This document shows, in pieces, positions 48,741 through 57,138 of a stretch of DNA of 64,000 bases. The stretch covers positions 1-64,000 of the forward strand of contig NZ_FNNN01000027.1 in the NCBI RefSeq assembly GCF_900106755.1, given 5' to 3'. This DNA comes from Bacteroides faecis MAJ27 (lineage in GTDB: Bacteria; Bacteroidota; Bacteroidia; Bacteroidales; Bacteroidaceae). The translations under genes were made by a program, and so were the position numbers. Below the pieces are notes generated by a model. It was not told the DNA's origin and did no database searches. It was given only the letters and a program-made list of their open reading frames with translations. How positions within the stretch are numbered: position 1 is the first letter of the stretch; the number at the start of each line of letters is the position of its first letter.

Positions 48741-49691
48741 TTAAATTTTCTTTTCTATCTGATAATTGTTCCGTTCGGGGGCATTACGTGAAATCAGTTC
48801 TCCCAAGAATCCGGCAAGGAATAGCTGTGTACCGATAATCATCGCCGTAAGCGATAGGTAGAAATAAGGGGAATCGGTTACAAGCCGGTAGGGGAGACCG
48901 TTGTACATTGCATGCAGTTTGCTTACACCAACAATGATAACGGAGATCATTCCGATAAAGAACATGAGCGATCCCAGCAATCCGAAGAAGTGCATCGGCT
49001 TCACTCCGAATTTGGAAAGGAACCAAAGAGAAATCAGATCCAGATATCCGTTGAAGAAACGGTTGAATCCGAATTTGGTAGAGCCATATTTACGTGCCTG
49101 GTGGTGTACCACCTTCTCACCTATCTTCTGGAATCCGGCATTCTTTGCCAGATAGGGGATATAACGATGCATTTCGCCATACACTTCGATGTTTTTCACG
49201 ACATCTTTGCGGTAGGCTTTCAGGCCGCAGTTGAAGTCGTGCAAATTTGGAATGCCTGATACTTTGCGTGCGGTAGCATTGAATAACTTGGTCGGTAGTG
49301 TTTTGGATAGCGGATCATATCTTTTTTGTTTCCATCCGGATACCAGATCATATCCGTCTTCCGTAATCATCCGGTATAATTCCGGTATTTCGTCCGGGCT
49401 GTCCTGTAAGTCGGCATCCATTGTGATCACCACCTCTCCTTGTGCTTCTGCAAATCCGCAATAGAGTGCGGGCGATTTACCGTAGTTGCGGCGGAACTTG
49501 ATGCCTTTTACGCAGTCCGATTGGGCTTTGAGTTTTTCTATCACCTCCCATGAACGGTCTGTACTTCCGTCGTTAACGAAAATCACTTCGAATGAGAATC
49601 CGTTGGCTTTCATTACCCGTTCTATCCAAGCGTAGAGTTCGGGCAGTGACTCTTCTTCATTGAATAATGGGACTACAACTGATATATTCAT
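48741..49691 (-). CDS. Family 2 glycosyltransferase with C-terminal membrane helices
   Basis: The 316-aa protein has the GT2 A-fold: ISVVVPLFNEEESLPELYAW, VIFVNDGSTDRSWEVIEKL and the D-x-D site VITMDADLQDSPDEIPELY. The C-terminus has two membrane helices (GLLGSLMFFIGMISVIIVGV and YLSLTAMIIGTQLFLAGFLG). This matches the polyprenol-phosphate sugar transferase group (GtrB/ArnC/DPM1 type), which loads a sugar on undecaprenyl phosphate. It is the second gene of the backbone operon. Confidence 0.85.
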   Translation of the reverse strand: MNISVVVPLFNEEESLPELYAWIERVMKANGFSFEVIFVNDGSTDRSWEVIEKLKAQSDCVKGIKFRRNYGKSPALYCGFAEAQGEVVITMDADLQDSPDEIPELYRMITEDGYDLVSGWKQKRYDPLSKTLPTKLFNATARKVSGIPNLHDFNCGLKAYRKDVVKNIEVYGEMHRYIPYLAKNAGFQKIGEKVVHHQARKYGSTKFGFNRFFNGYLDLISLWFLSKFGVKPMHFFGLLGSLMFFIGMISVIIVGVSKLHAMYNGLPYRLVTDSPYFYLSLTAMIIGTQLFLAGFLGELISRNAPERNNYQIEKKI

Positions 49692-49720
49692 TTTTTATAA
49701 TTATGAATTACGAATTATGA

Positions 49721-50266
49721 TTAAACCGGGGTATTGTTTTCCGGTCGTGCTTTCTTCATTACCATCAATCCGGTAGGAATGGCCAGTAAACTTCCCCAGA
49801 ATACGTCCCATGACAGGAGTTGCATGGTGATATTGATGGACGTAAGTGAACGGGCGGTATCTATCGTTTCTTTTATTATCTCTTGATTTTCCATCAAAGC
49901 GGGTGTTTTGGTCATCAGTTCGTCCCATAACTGGATATAGGAGTTGATGATAAAACCGTGGTCAATGAACTGGAAATAAGCGTAGTGTGCAACGGCTACC
50001 AATAAGGAAGCAAACATGTACATGAATATGGTAAAAAGAACCGCATGTGAGAATTGGATACTTCCTCCGCATATTTTATCACGATACATCTTCACGTAGT
50101 GATAGCCAATGAATGGCACTGCCAACGTCAGAATTACAAATAATAGCGAAAGGAAAGGGATGTGGAATCCCAACGGAAATAAAATGAACTTCAATATCCA
50201 ATAGATTCCCATATACGTGCCAAAGTGCATGGCATATTTCTGTAAATAGCTTCTGTTCTCTGTCAT
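49721..50266 (-). CDS. DUF4199 membrane protein
   Basis: I move the start to 50266 (MTENRSYLQKYAMHFGTYMG) because a -7 box overlaps the longer start at 50287, placing transcription start within that extension. The 181-aa protein has four membrane helices and the DUF4199 layout (FGTYMGIYWILKFILFPLGF, then YVKMYRDKICGGSIQFSHA). DUF4199 is a Bacteroidetes family of unknown role. It leads the six-gene operon that ends in apbE. Confidence 0.8.
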   Translation of the reverse strand: MTENRSYLQKYAMHFGTYMGIYWILKFILFPLGFHIPFLSLLFVILTLAVPFIGYHYVKMYRDKICGGSIQFSHAVLFTIFMYMFASLLVAVAHYAYFQFIDHGFIINSYIQLWDELMTKTPALMENQEIIKETIDTARSLTSINITMQLLSWDVFWGSLLAIPTGLMVMKKARPENNTPV

Positions 50267-50286
50267 CTTCGTTAATAAATTGCGCA

Positions 50287-50294
50287 CAAAGGTA
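50287..50294 (-). promoter_or_regulatory. Promoter -7 box of the DUF4199-GT2-…-apbE operon
   Basis: CAAAGGTA on the plus strand reads TACCTTTG on the minus strand, the Bacteroides -7 consensus. Transcription would start near 50280. Confidence 0.65.
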
Positions 50295-50460
50295 CAAATA
50301 ATATCGGTTGGTAAAGGGAATATGGTTGTTAAAGTTAATAAAGCAGTAAAAGTTGCTCTCCGAATATTTTTTTAGGTTTTTAATTGCTTGAAATGTAGTG
50401 TGTTACTTTCTTTTATGTAAAAAAGTTATCTGAAGCTATTGCAGAATTGATAAAAATGCC

Positions 50461-50468
50461 TACCTTTG
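50461..50468 (+). promoter_or_regulatory. Promoter -7 box of tRNA-Thr
   Basis: TACCTTTG at 50461-50468 stands 112 bp before the tRNA. Between them is a C/G-rich leader with a fragment like a T-arm (CTTCGAATCCTCCAGGG), perhaps a processing signal or remnant. Confidence 0.6.
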
Positions 50469-50580
50469 CAACCGCAAAACGGGTAAGTCCTATACGGCCA
50501 GCTCCCTTCGAATCCTCCAGGGCTTGATCGCAGCAAAGGTAGTTGGTTGTAGCGGTGCGATATAGTAAGCTTACCCACCC

Positions 50581-50654
50581 GCCTCTTTAGCTCAGTTGGC
50601 CAGAGCACGTGATTTGTAATCTCGGGGTCGTTGGTTCGAATCCGACAAGAGGCT
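50581..50654 (+). tRNA. tRNA-Thr (anticodon TGT)
   Basis: A 74-nt cloverleaf: acceptor GCCTCTT with AAGAGGC, D-arm AGCTCAGTTGGCCAGAGC, anticodon loop TTTGTAA giving TGT for Thr, and T-arm with GTTCGAATC. The CCA is not encoded. A terminator follows after a few bases, so it is a one-gene unit. Confidence 0.9.
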
Positions 50655-50660
50655 CAAAAA

Positions 50661-50693
50661 AGCATCCAGGTATTTACTTGGATGCTTTTTTCT
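50661..50693 (+). terminator. Intrinsic terminator after tRNA-Thr
   Basis: AGCATCCA (50661-50668) pairs with TGGATGCT (50679-50686), followed by a T-run. Confidence 0.85.
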
Positions 50694-50716
50694 TTTATAT
50701 CCTGATTAAAGTCAAT

Positions 50717-51796
50717 CTAACTTCTATATAATTTTATGCAGAGCCCTAAGATAAGCAGAATAATAAATAAGGTAATCCCGAATGCCCAGTAATTGATAAC
50801 CCGTGACTCTGCTGTGAGTACATAATCATCGGCAAGAAGTCGGAAACCGTCTATTTTCCAGATCACTAAACTGTCCTTCTGAACTTTGGCGTTGGATGTG
50901 AGCAGCCTGCCGGGCATTGTCAATTCAAACTGTATGGCATGGTAGAAGGCTTCGGCAATATTGATTTTCTCTTCACAAAAGGTTTCCATCATTTCCTTAT
51001 TTGTGTTATAAAGGTCTGAGAAATATTTCGTACTGCAGACCTTATCAAATAAGCTGCAGACTTCTTCAAGATCAGCATCCTCCAAACTATATCCTTTTTC
51101 CGATGAATATTTTTTGTAGACAGCATCTTTCAATTCCTCCAGGCGATGCAGACAGGCAGTATCTTTTTGTTGGGAAACGAAGTGATGGATGACCTCCCAA
51201 TTAATTTCATAGATGCTGCGATTATACCATTCTCCGAATTTAGCTTCAAGTTTATCCAGTTTGTCATTCATTTCGATGCCGTTCATGCCTCTAAAAGCAT
51301 CGTCGTTTCCATGAAACCAGATTATTTGCTCTTCTTTATTCAGATAATCACTAAGAGGTACGGGCCCTTTATCTTGAAGTTCTTTGTAAGTAGCGGTGTA
51401 TATATAATAGGTATAAAACCATCTGAATTTCTTTTTTAGCTGTTCCATGGGGATAGCCATAGAATTTAGGTGTTCTTTGCTTTTGGCAACAGTGAAGTAT
51501 TCTCCGTCCGTTACCGAAATTTTTTGGCAGGCTTTGACGTTCAGCTTTTCCTCTTCTCCCCAAAAGTTGAATTTGATTGTGGAGTCCAGATTTACTAGTT
51601 GCCAGTTGGCATCTGGTTGAAACAGAAATGGATTGTGTGTCTTATCTCCTGCAAGGAAGGCTGAATCACCCTGTGCGTAAATTTCTCTATATATGCTTCC
51701 ATCCTTTTCTATCCGTGAACTCATCCGGTAGTAGGTGCTGCAAGAAGTCACGCTAAGTAGCAGTAGCATTGCCATTATGAAATAGTTAGTTTTCAT
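50717..51796 (-). CDS. Putative lipoprotein with C-terminal membrane helix
   Basis: The 359-aa product has a lipobox-type signal (LLLLSVTSCSTYYRMS), a long soluble helical domain and one membrane helix at about 338-354 (WAFGITLFIILLILGLCIK). No family recognised. It ends the operon of an ECF sigma factor and an anti-sigma-like membrane protein, 7 bp after the latter, and so may be the signal-side partner or the target of that system. Confidence 0.6.
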   Translation of the reverse strand: MKTNYFIMAMLLLLSVTSCSTYYRMSSRIEKDGSIYREIYAQGDSAFLAGDKTHNPFLFQPDANWQLVNLDSTIKFNFWGEEEKLNVKACQKISVTDGEYFTVAKSKEHLNSMAIPMEQLKKKFRWFYTYYIYTATYKELQDKGPVPLSDYLNKEEQIIWFHGNDDAFRGMNGIEMNDKLDKLEAKFGEWYNRSIYEINWEVIHHFVSQQKDTACLHRLEELKDAVYKKYSSEKGYSLEDADLEEVCSLFDKVCSTKYFSDLYNTNKEMMETFCEEKINIAEAFYHAIQFELTMPGRLLTSNAKVQKDSLVIWKIDGFRLLADDYVLTAESRVINYWAFGITLFIILLILGLCIKLYRS

Positions 51797-51803
51797 ATCC
51801 TGT

Positions 51804-52211
51804 CTATTTTAATCGTTTTTCTTTAATGACTTGTAAGATTTGCGCTTTTCGGAACTTCCGGTGTTGCGTATACTGAGAGGATAGATAAATGTTCTTTTCC
51901 TGAAGTCGCATTTCTTCCCAGTTGGCAGGTAATGGAATGCTGTTCGACCAATTATCATATTCATTTTGCTTTCCTGTTCTTTGAGATACAGGAGTGAAGC
52001 ATGTGTCATTGATGAATAATAAAAGTAATAATGTTGCGGCAATGCCTGATGCCCATGCTCCTATGAGAAACTTTCTCTGTTTCTTTGGGGGCGAGATTCC
52101 GGATATCCTGTCGAGGATAGATGCTGTCAGTTCTTCCGGATTATCCAATATCGGTTGTCTGCTTTTGACTTCAGCCAGCCATTTCTCGTACTGTTTATCT
52201 TCTTGTTTCAT
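51804..52211 (-). CDS. Anti-sigma-factor-like membrane protein
   Basis: The 135-aa protein starts with a cytoplasmic segment (MKQEDKQYEKWLAEVKSRQP…LDRISGI) and one membrane helix at about 46-66 (FLIGAWASGIAATLLLLLFI), followed by a short periplasmic end. Its position directly after the ECF sigma gene, with a 4-bp overlap, is that of an anti-sigma factor, though the usual zinc-binding ASD motif (HxxxCxxC) is absent. Confidence 0.6.
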   Translation of the reverse strand: MKQEDKQYEKWLAEVKSRQPILDNPEELTASILDRISGISPPKKQRKFLIGAWASGIAATLLLLLFINDTCFTPVSQRTGKQNEYDNWSNSIPLPANWEEMRLQEKNIYLSSQYTQHRKFRKAQILQVIKEKRLK

Positions 52212-52771
52212 AAGTCGGGATCTATTTGATTCATTTTATAACGTATATTCTTTCTGGCAAGATACAAGCTACTTTTTATTTTTTCGGGCGATAATCCGGT
52301 GATAGTCTGTACTTCCGCCACTTCCAGTTCCTCTACATCGCGAAGCATAAAGACTAACTTCTGTTGGGGAGGCAGTTCGCTGGTATACCTCAGAATAAGC
52401 TCTTTCAACTGTTTGTTGGACAGAGATATTTCAATATTATCGTCTGAAGGAATATTTACCGAACCGGAAAAAGCAGATTCATTATTCAGAGGAGAATGAT
52501 GTAACGAACGCAAGCGGTCATAGCAGGTGTTGCAAGTGATTTTATAGAGCCAGGTTGACAGGCGGTTTTCCTGATTATACGTTTTTAGGGATAACCATAC
52601 TTTTACAAACGTTTCCTGTGTTATATCTCTGGCTTCATCTTCATCACAAAGTAACCGGAAAGCGAGTCGGAACACTAGTGGCTGGAATTCCGAAACCAAT
52701 AGAGCGAATGCCCTTTTGTCATTCTGCTGACTCCGGTTTACCAGTTCCTGTATTTTTTCCTGATTCATCAT
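52208..52771 (-). CDS. ECF RNA polymerase sigma factor
   Basis: The 187-aa protein has region 2 (FALLVSEFQPLVFRLAFRLL, then DEDEARDITQETFVKVWLSL) and region 4 (LPPQQKLVFMLRDVEELEVA, then EIQTITGLSPEKIKSSLYLA-like EVQTITGLSPEKIKS…). It has all elements of an ECF sigma factor of the cytoplasmic type. It overlaps its putative anti-sigma gene by 4 bp. Confidence 0.85.
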   Translation of the reverse strand: MMNQEKIQELVNRSQQNDKRAFALLVSEFQPLVFRLAFRLLCDEDEARDITQETFVKVWLSLKTYNQENRLSTWLYKITCNTCYDRLRSLHHSPLNNESAFSGSVNIPSDDNIEISLSNKQLKELILRYTSELPPQQKLVFMLRDVEELEVAEVQTITGLSPEKIKSSLYLARKNIRYKMNQIDPDL

Positions 52772-52847
52772 TATTTATTCCTGTTTACTATATGATACGT
52801 AACCAAATGCTTCAGGTCGTTTGTAAAACATCAAATATATAAAAAAA

Positions 52848-52876
52848 ATCCTCGGACAACGCATTGCCCGGGGAAA
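52848..52876 (-). terminator. Terminator after eno
   Basis: On the minus strand a stem CCCCGGGCAA…TTGTCCGAGG with one G·U and one mismatch is followed by TTTTTTTT. It ends enolase transcription. Confidence 0.65.
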
Positions 52877-52900
52877 GATATCTAAAAAAGAAAATAAAAG

Positions 52901-54181
52901 TTATTTGATTCTCTTGTATCCGTATACAGCTAAGTCGCCAAGTTCTTCTTCGATACGGAGCAGTTGGTTGTATTTAGCCATACGATCTGAACGGCTTAAT
53001 GAGCCGGTTTTGATCTGTCCGCTGTTGGTAGCTACCGCGATGTCCGCAATAGTAGCATCCTCTGTTTCGCCGGAGCGATGAGAAGTAACAGTCGTATATC
53101 CATGACGGTGAGCCATTTCGATAGCATTCAGTGTTTCTGTCAGTGAACCAATCTGATTTACTTTAATCAGGATAGAGTTTGCACAACCTTTTTCGATACC
53201 CATTGCGAGGAAGTCGACGTTTGTTACGAACAAGTCATCACCTACTAGCTGACAACGGTCGCCGATACGTTCAGTCAGTTTTTTCCAGCCTTCCCAGTCG
53301 TTTTCGCTCATACCGTCTTCGATAGAGTCAATCGGGAATTTGTTGATCAGTTCTTCCAGATAATTGATTTGTTCTTCAGCAGTGCGTTTTTTACCCTTTT
53401 CACCTTCAAACTTGGTATAGTCATAGATACCATCATGATAGAATTCGGAAGAAGCGCAGTCCATACCGATCATTACGTCTTTGCCCGGTTCGTATCCGGC
53501 AGCTTTGATGGCTGCGATGATAGAGTTCAGAGCATCTTCTGTACCTTCCAGATTAGGAGCGAAACCACCTTCATCACCTACGGCAGTGCTGAGACCGCGG
53601 TCTTTCAGTACCTTCTTCAATGCGTGGAATACTTCGGCACCCATTCTCAAACCTTCTCTGAATGAGGGTGCACCTACCGGACGAATCATGAATTCCTGGA
53701 ATGCGATAGGAGCGTCACTATGTGAACCGCCATTGATGATATTCATCATCGGTACAGGCATTACATAAGTATTTGTTCCGCCGATATAGCGGTAGAGTGG
53801 GAGGTCAAGATAGTTAGCTGCTGCTTTCGCTACAGCGAGAGACACACCAAGAATGGCATTAGCGCCTAAGTTAGCCTTAGTTTTAGTGCCGTCCAGTGCC
53901 AGCATTGCGTAGTCGATTGCTCTTTGGTTGAGAGAAGACATACCGACCAGTTTCGGAGCGATGATTTTATTTACATTATCAACCGCCTTTTGTACGCCTT
54001 TACCACCGTAACGTTGCTTGTCGCCATCACGAAGTTCCAGTGCTTCATGTTCACCTGTGGAAGCACCTGACGGAACAGATGCGCGTCCCATGATACCAGA
54101 TTCCAATACTACGTCAACTTCTACTGTGGGATTACCTCTTGAATCGAGAATTTCTCGAGCTACAATTTTTTCTATTTTCAT
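52901..54181 (-). CDS. eno: Enolase
   Basis: The 426-aa protein is full-length enolase (2-phosphoglycerate to phosphoenolpyruvate). Motifs: REILDSRGNPTVEVDVVLE at the start, SGASTGEHEALELRDGD, and VGDEGGFAPNLEGTEDALN. The metal ligands lie in IGMDCASSEFY and SIEDGMSENDWEGW; QLVGDDLFVTN and ILIKVNQIGSLTETLNAIEM follow; and the C-terminus has TSHRSGETEDATIADIAVAT. It is a single-gene unit with its own -7 box. Confidence 0.95.
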   Translation of the reverse strand: MKIEKIVAREILDSRGNPTVEVDVVLESGIMGRASVPSGASTGEHEALELRDGDKQRYGGKGVQKAVDNVNKIIAPKLVGMSSLNQRAIDYAMLALDGTKTKANLGANAILGVSLAVAKAAANYLDLPLYRYIGGTNTYVMPVPMMNIINGGSHSDAPIAFQEFMIRPVGAPSFREGLRMGAEVFHALKKVLKDRGLSTAVGDEGGFAPNLEGTEDALNSIIAAIKAAGYEPGKDVMIGMDCASSEFYHDGIYDYTKFEGEKGKKRTAEEQINYLEELINKFPIDSIEDGMSENDWEGWKKLTERIGDRCQLVGDDLFVTNVDFLAMGIEKGCANSILIKVNQIGSLTETLNAIEMAHRHGYTTVTSHRSGETEDATIADIAVATNSGQIKTGSLSRSDRMAKYNQLLRIEEELGDLAVYGYKRIK

Positions 54182-54210
54182 CGTTTCTATTGTTTTGAAT
54201 AATATTTTTG

Positions 54211-54218
54211 CAAAAGTA
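54211..54218 (-). promoter_or_regulatory. Promoter -7 box of eno
   Basis: CAAAAGTA on the plus strand is TACTTTTG on the minus strand, about 30 bp before the enolase start codon. Confidence 0.65.
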
Positions 54219-54360
54219 CGGACTTGACGGGGAGTGGGAAATCACTATAAATAGGTATTCTTTCGAATCATATTCCCTAGATGTCATTAGTCCGGTCTTA
54301 TAAAATAACAATGTGACGATGCTTTTTGTTTGAATGTGGATAGATGAAATTTGTGAAATT

Positions 54361-55023
54361 CTAATCCTCGATAATAACTCCCAACAATGGAAGCAAATCC
54401 ATAGCCTGCAAAGAAGTAATGACAGCTCCTTTCAGATCGCTGATATTGAGTGTTATCCCGCCAATACGCGAAGTGCGAAGATCGATTCCCCGAAGCGGAG
54501 CGTGAGAAAAATCGGCTTCTACCAGATCGCAGCTTTCGAAGGCGACGGAAGAGAAACGACAATCATTGAAACTGCCGTTTCGGAGATGGCAGTGCGAGAA
54601 GCGTACCTGATTCATTTTGCTCATTGCCAGATTGATGTAAGCGGCGTTGCAGTCATGCAGCAAAACATGATTCATAGTCGTCTCAGAGAGATTGGTTCCC
54701 AATAATTTGCAAGAAATAAATTCTACCCGGTAAAGAGAACTTTCGGCAAAAGATATATTGGACAGGTCGCAGTTTTCAAACCGTACATCTGTCAGTTGGG
54801 AAGAACGGAACTTACATTCGCTGAATGTCTGATTCCGGAATGTGCAATTCTTGAAACTCTTGTAAGATTTGCTGATTCCTTCTTCTTTTCCTTTGCAGAA
54901 TATAAGGTTTGAGACTGTTTCTTCTTTTTCAAGCAATTCTTGCAATGTGCTTGTACTGGTTTCCTGTTCCTCCATCATGGGAGGAACTACACGGACAGGT
55001 TTGGCTGCATTTCTTTTTATCAT
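54361..55023 (-). CDS. Pentapeptide-repeat protein
   Basis: The 220-aa protein is largely made of pentapeptide repeats A(D/N)LXX from about 55 to 200: FRNQTFSECKFRSSQLTDVR, then FENCDLSNISFAESS and FESCDLVEADFSHAPLRGID. It should form a right-handed quadrilateral helix like Qnr/MfpA. Its target is unknown; DNA gyrase protection is only one option. It lies 8 bp after crcB and shares its fluoride riboswitch. Confidence 0.85.
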   Translation of the reverse strand: MIKRNAAKPVRVVPPMMEEQETSTSTLQELLEKEETVSNLIFCKGKEEGISKSYKSFKNCTFRNQTFSECKFRSSQLTDVRFENCDLSNISFAESSLYRVEFISCKLLGTNLSETTMNHVLLHDCNAAYINLAMSKMNQVRFSHCHLRNGSFNDCRFSSVAFESCDLVEADFSHAPLRGIDLRTSRIGGITLNISDLKGAVITSLQAMDLLPLLGVIIED

Positions 55024-55031
55024 ATTACATT

Positions 55032-55409
55032 TCAGAATAATTTTATCAATGAATGTCCCAAGTACAACATAATGAATCCTACAAATAAGCTGAGGCCTAC
55101 ATAGAGAGAGAGGTAGAAGAAATTGTCATCTTTAATTAACAGAAAGTTCTCATTCATGAACGTTGAAAAGGTGGTGAATCCTCCACAGAATCCTACCGTG
55201 AGAAACATTCTCAGATTGGGGCTCATCAGATTTCCCCGTTCGAAGAGTCCATAAAACAGACCGATGGCAAAACAACCGAGTATGTTGACCAGAAACGTTC
55301 CCAAAGGGAAGGAAGGAATCAGGAAATTCTGAACGTAGCGTGAGATGAGATAGCGTAGTACACCTCCGGTAAAACTTCCCATTCCAATAAATAATAGAGT
55401 TTTGAGCAT
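55032..55409 (-). CDS. crcB: Fluoride channel Fluc/CrcB
   Basis: The 125-aa protein has four membrane helices and the Fluc signature: GSFTGGVLRYLISRY, then FLVNILGCFAIGLFYGLFER with the conserved Asn, and TVGFCGGFTTFSTF with the fluoride-path Phe/Thr residues. It exports fluoride as a dimer with inverted topology. A fluoride riboswitch lies directly upstream. Confidence 0.95.
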   Translation of the reverse strand: MLKTLLFIGMGSFTGGVLRYLISRYVQNFLIPSFPLGTFLVNILGCFAIGLFYGLFERGNLMSPNLRMFLTVGFCGGFTTFSTFMNENFLLIKDDNFFYLSLYVGLSLFVGFIMLYLGHSLIKLF

Positions 55410-55442
55410 AAGCTGACAATTTAAGAGTTATACATTCAAATT

Positions 55443-55492
55443 GTAGGGATCATCAGCTCCAAAGGGCGGTTAAAGGCTAATCCCATAGCCGG
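55443..55492 (-). promoter_or_regulatory. Fluoride riboswitch (crcB motif)
   Basis: On the minus strand the sequence from 55492 reads GGCTATGGGATTAGCC, then TTTAACCGCCCTTTGGAGCT and GATGATCCCTAC. These are the conserved blocks of the crcB/fluoride riboswitch, including the pseudoknot-forming AACCGCC and CTGATG segments. A -7 box (TATCTTTG, minus strand, 55495-55502) is just upstream, so it starts right at the 5' end of the mRNA. Fluoride binding should turn on crcB and the pentapeptide gene. Confidence 0.85.
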
Positions 55493-55516
55493 TGCAAAGA
55501 TAGAAAAAAGATAAAA

Positions 55517-56293
55517 CTATTTGCAAAAGGCTTCAAAATCTTTTTCAAATTGTTTGAACCCTCCGGTGTAAATCTGCTCTATCCGTTCAGAAACAGTGGA
55601 TGAGTCGTCTTTGTTTTGTAGGGAAAGTACGAAATCACGGAATATCTGCCGGGGAGCTTTCTCAATCCAGAAAGTGACAAGCGCATGGGAGAGGATATAA
55701 GCATATTGTTCATCGGTTCTTTGTTGCTTCATGAATTCGTTTTGGCGGCTGTTGATGAAGGTAGGTAAATCAATGTCCCCCAGCATATATATGGTGCGGA
55801 TTCTTCCTTTTTCGTATTCGGTAAATGTATGTTGGAGTCCTTTTTTATTGACTTTACAGTGCTCAAAGTATTCAGCAAGTCCCTCGTTGAGCCAAATTGG
55901 AGGGCGCCCTGCCGTAATTTGTAAGGTGAGGTGGTGGCTCAGTTCGTGATAGATGACACCAAGACCTTGTTGGTATTCTTTCTCCCTGCTCAATATGATG
56001 GCTTTCTGTAATCTGGAGATGTATATACCGTTTGTGCTTTTAGGGGGATGTATATTGAATTTATTGAGATAAACCAGAGCGTCTTCTCTTTTATTGAATA
56101 CAGTTAATTTAAGGTTAAGCGTATCGGGAAGTCCGAATTGTGAGTAGAATTCGACTTCATATTGAAGGGTCAGTTCAATTTTCTGACGCTCTTTGTCCGT
56201 AAGCGGATCCCCTTCATAGGCGATTCGTACGGTTTGTGCATGAAGCAGATCGCAAAGGCAGACAAAAGACAGGATCAGATAAAATGTACGCAT
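55517..56293 (-). CDS. Secreted zinc metallopeptidase-like protein
   Basis: The 258-aa product has a signal peptide (cleavage near LHAQ). The gluzincin-type motif HELSHHLTLQITAG (HExxH) is followed by WLNEGLAEYFEHCK, the third-ligand Glu of peptidase MA/M1-like enzymes. A Lys/Arg-rich end follows. The reaction is likely proteolysis in the periplasm or at the surface; the substrate is unknown. It follows the 56305 gene by 11 bp in an operon. Confidence 0.75.
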   Translation of the reverse strand: MRTFYLILSFVCLCDLLHAQTVRIAYEGDPLTDKERQKIELTLQYEVEFYSQFGLPDTLNLKLTVFNKREDALVYLNKFNIHPPKSTNGIYISRLQKAIILSREKEYQQGLGVIYHELSHHLTLQITAGRPPIWLNEGLAEYFEHCKVNKKGLQHTFTEYEKGRIRTIYMLGDIDLPTFINSRQNEFMKQQRTDEQYAYILSHALVTFWIEKAPRQIFRDFVLSLQNKDDSSTVSERIEQIYTGGFKQFEKDFEAFCK

Positions 56294-56304
56294 ATTGTTT
56301 CCCT

Positions 56305-57138
56305 CTATTTTGAATATTTCTGCTTCTGAAATTTCTTTTTCTCCCGTTTGGTCATTTCGAGCATAATCAACTCGTCATCTATAGCTGATTTATAGACTGC
56401 TTTCTCTTCTAGTTTTACATCTCCCTTGTCCGTACGGAATACAGGGGTAAAATGGGAATATGGATACCCCAACGGGCCGTTTGAATTAAACTTATTGTTA
56501 TCAAGAAAAAAATAAGAGACGGATACTCCGAGTACTCCGGCTATCCCAATGGGTTGTCCGGTCATGACTTCTTCACCCGCATGGATGAAGTTTTGATGCA
56601 TCATGAGGTAAGCGGCAAAAGTGTGGTCGGGGTGGTATATCAGCAATTGCTGTGGCAGTGCTGTCACACAGGCGACGCCTCTGCGGGTTGCATAGACGGT
56701 GTCTCCTTCCTGAATTCGGAATATCATTGTTTTGGCAGATTCCTGAAGGGCGATTTGCCATTGGGTTTCTTCGCCGGCCTTAACAGGGAGTGCATAGGGA
56801 GTGCTGATCTGAAAATCTTTGGGGAATTGTCCGCGGAAGAACATATATCTGCTTGAACCTATAAATGGATTGCTGGCATTAGAGCCTTTTTCTATTCTGA
56901 ATACCGTGTTCTTTCCGGGATTCAAATTGTACGAACGGTCGTTTTCGCGGAATAGATAATAGCTGCACAAGTCTTCGTTGTAATAGTTTAATTCCGTTCC
57001 TCCGTCTGAAGTTTGTTCCCATTTCGATTCAATAATACGGGGAGGCATTTCCATCAGTTTTCGTAGAGACTGGGCGGAGGCATAAACTGTAGATAACATA
57101 AAGAGTAATAATGCCGTGTATCTAAGATTTCGTTTCAT
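56305..57138 (-). CDS. Secreted LytM-like protein, degenerate
   Basis: The 277-aa product has a signal peptide (cleavage near ASAQ). The region about 150-225 resembles M23 (VYATRRGVACVTAL, HPDHTFAAYLMMHQNFIHAG and MTGQPIGIAGVLGVSVSYFF), but the HxxxD and final HxH ligands are missing, so it is probably a non-enzymatic regulator or binding protein. It leads the two-gene operon with the metallopeptidase. Confidence 0.7.
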   Translation of the reverse strand: MKRNLRYTALLLFMLSTVYASAQSLRKLMEMPPRIIESKWEQTSDGGTELNYYNEDLCSYYLFRENDRSYNLNPGKNTVFRIEKGSNASNPFIGSSRYMFFRGQFPKDFQISTPYALPVKAGEETQWQIALQESAKTMIFRIQEGDTVYATRRGVACVTALPQQLLIYHPDHTFAAYLMMHQNFIHAGEEVMTGQPIGIAGVLGVSVSYFFLDNNKFNSNGPLGYPYSHFTPVFRTDKGDVKLEEKAVYKSAIDDELIMLEMTKREKKKFQKQKYSK

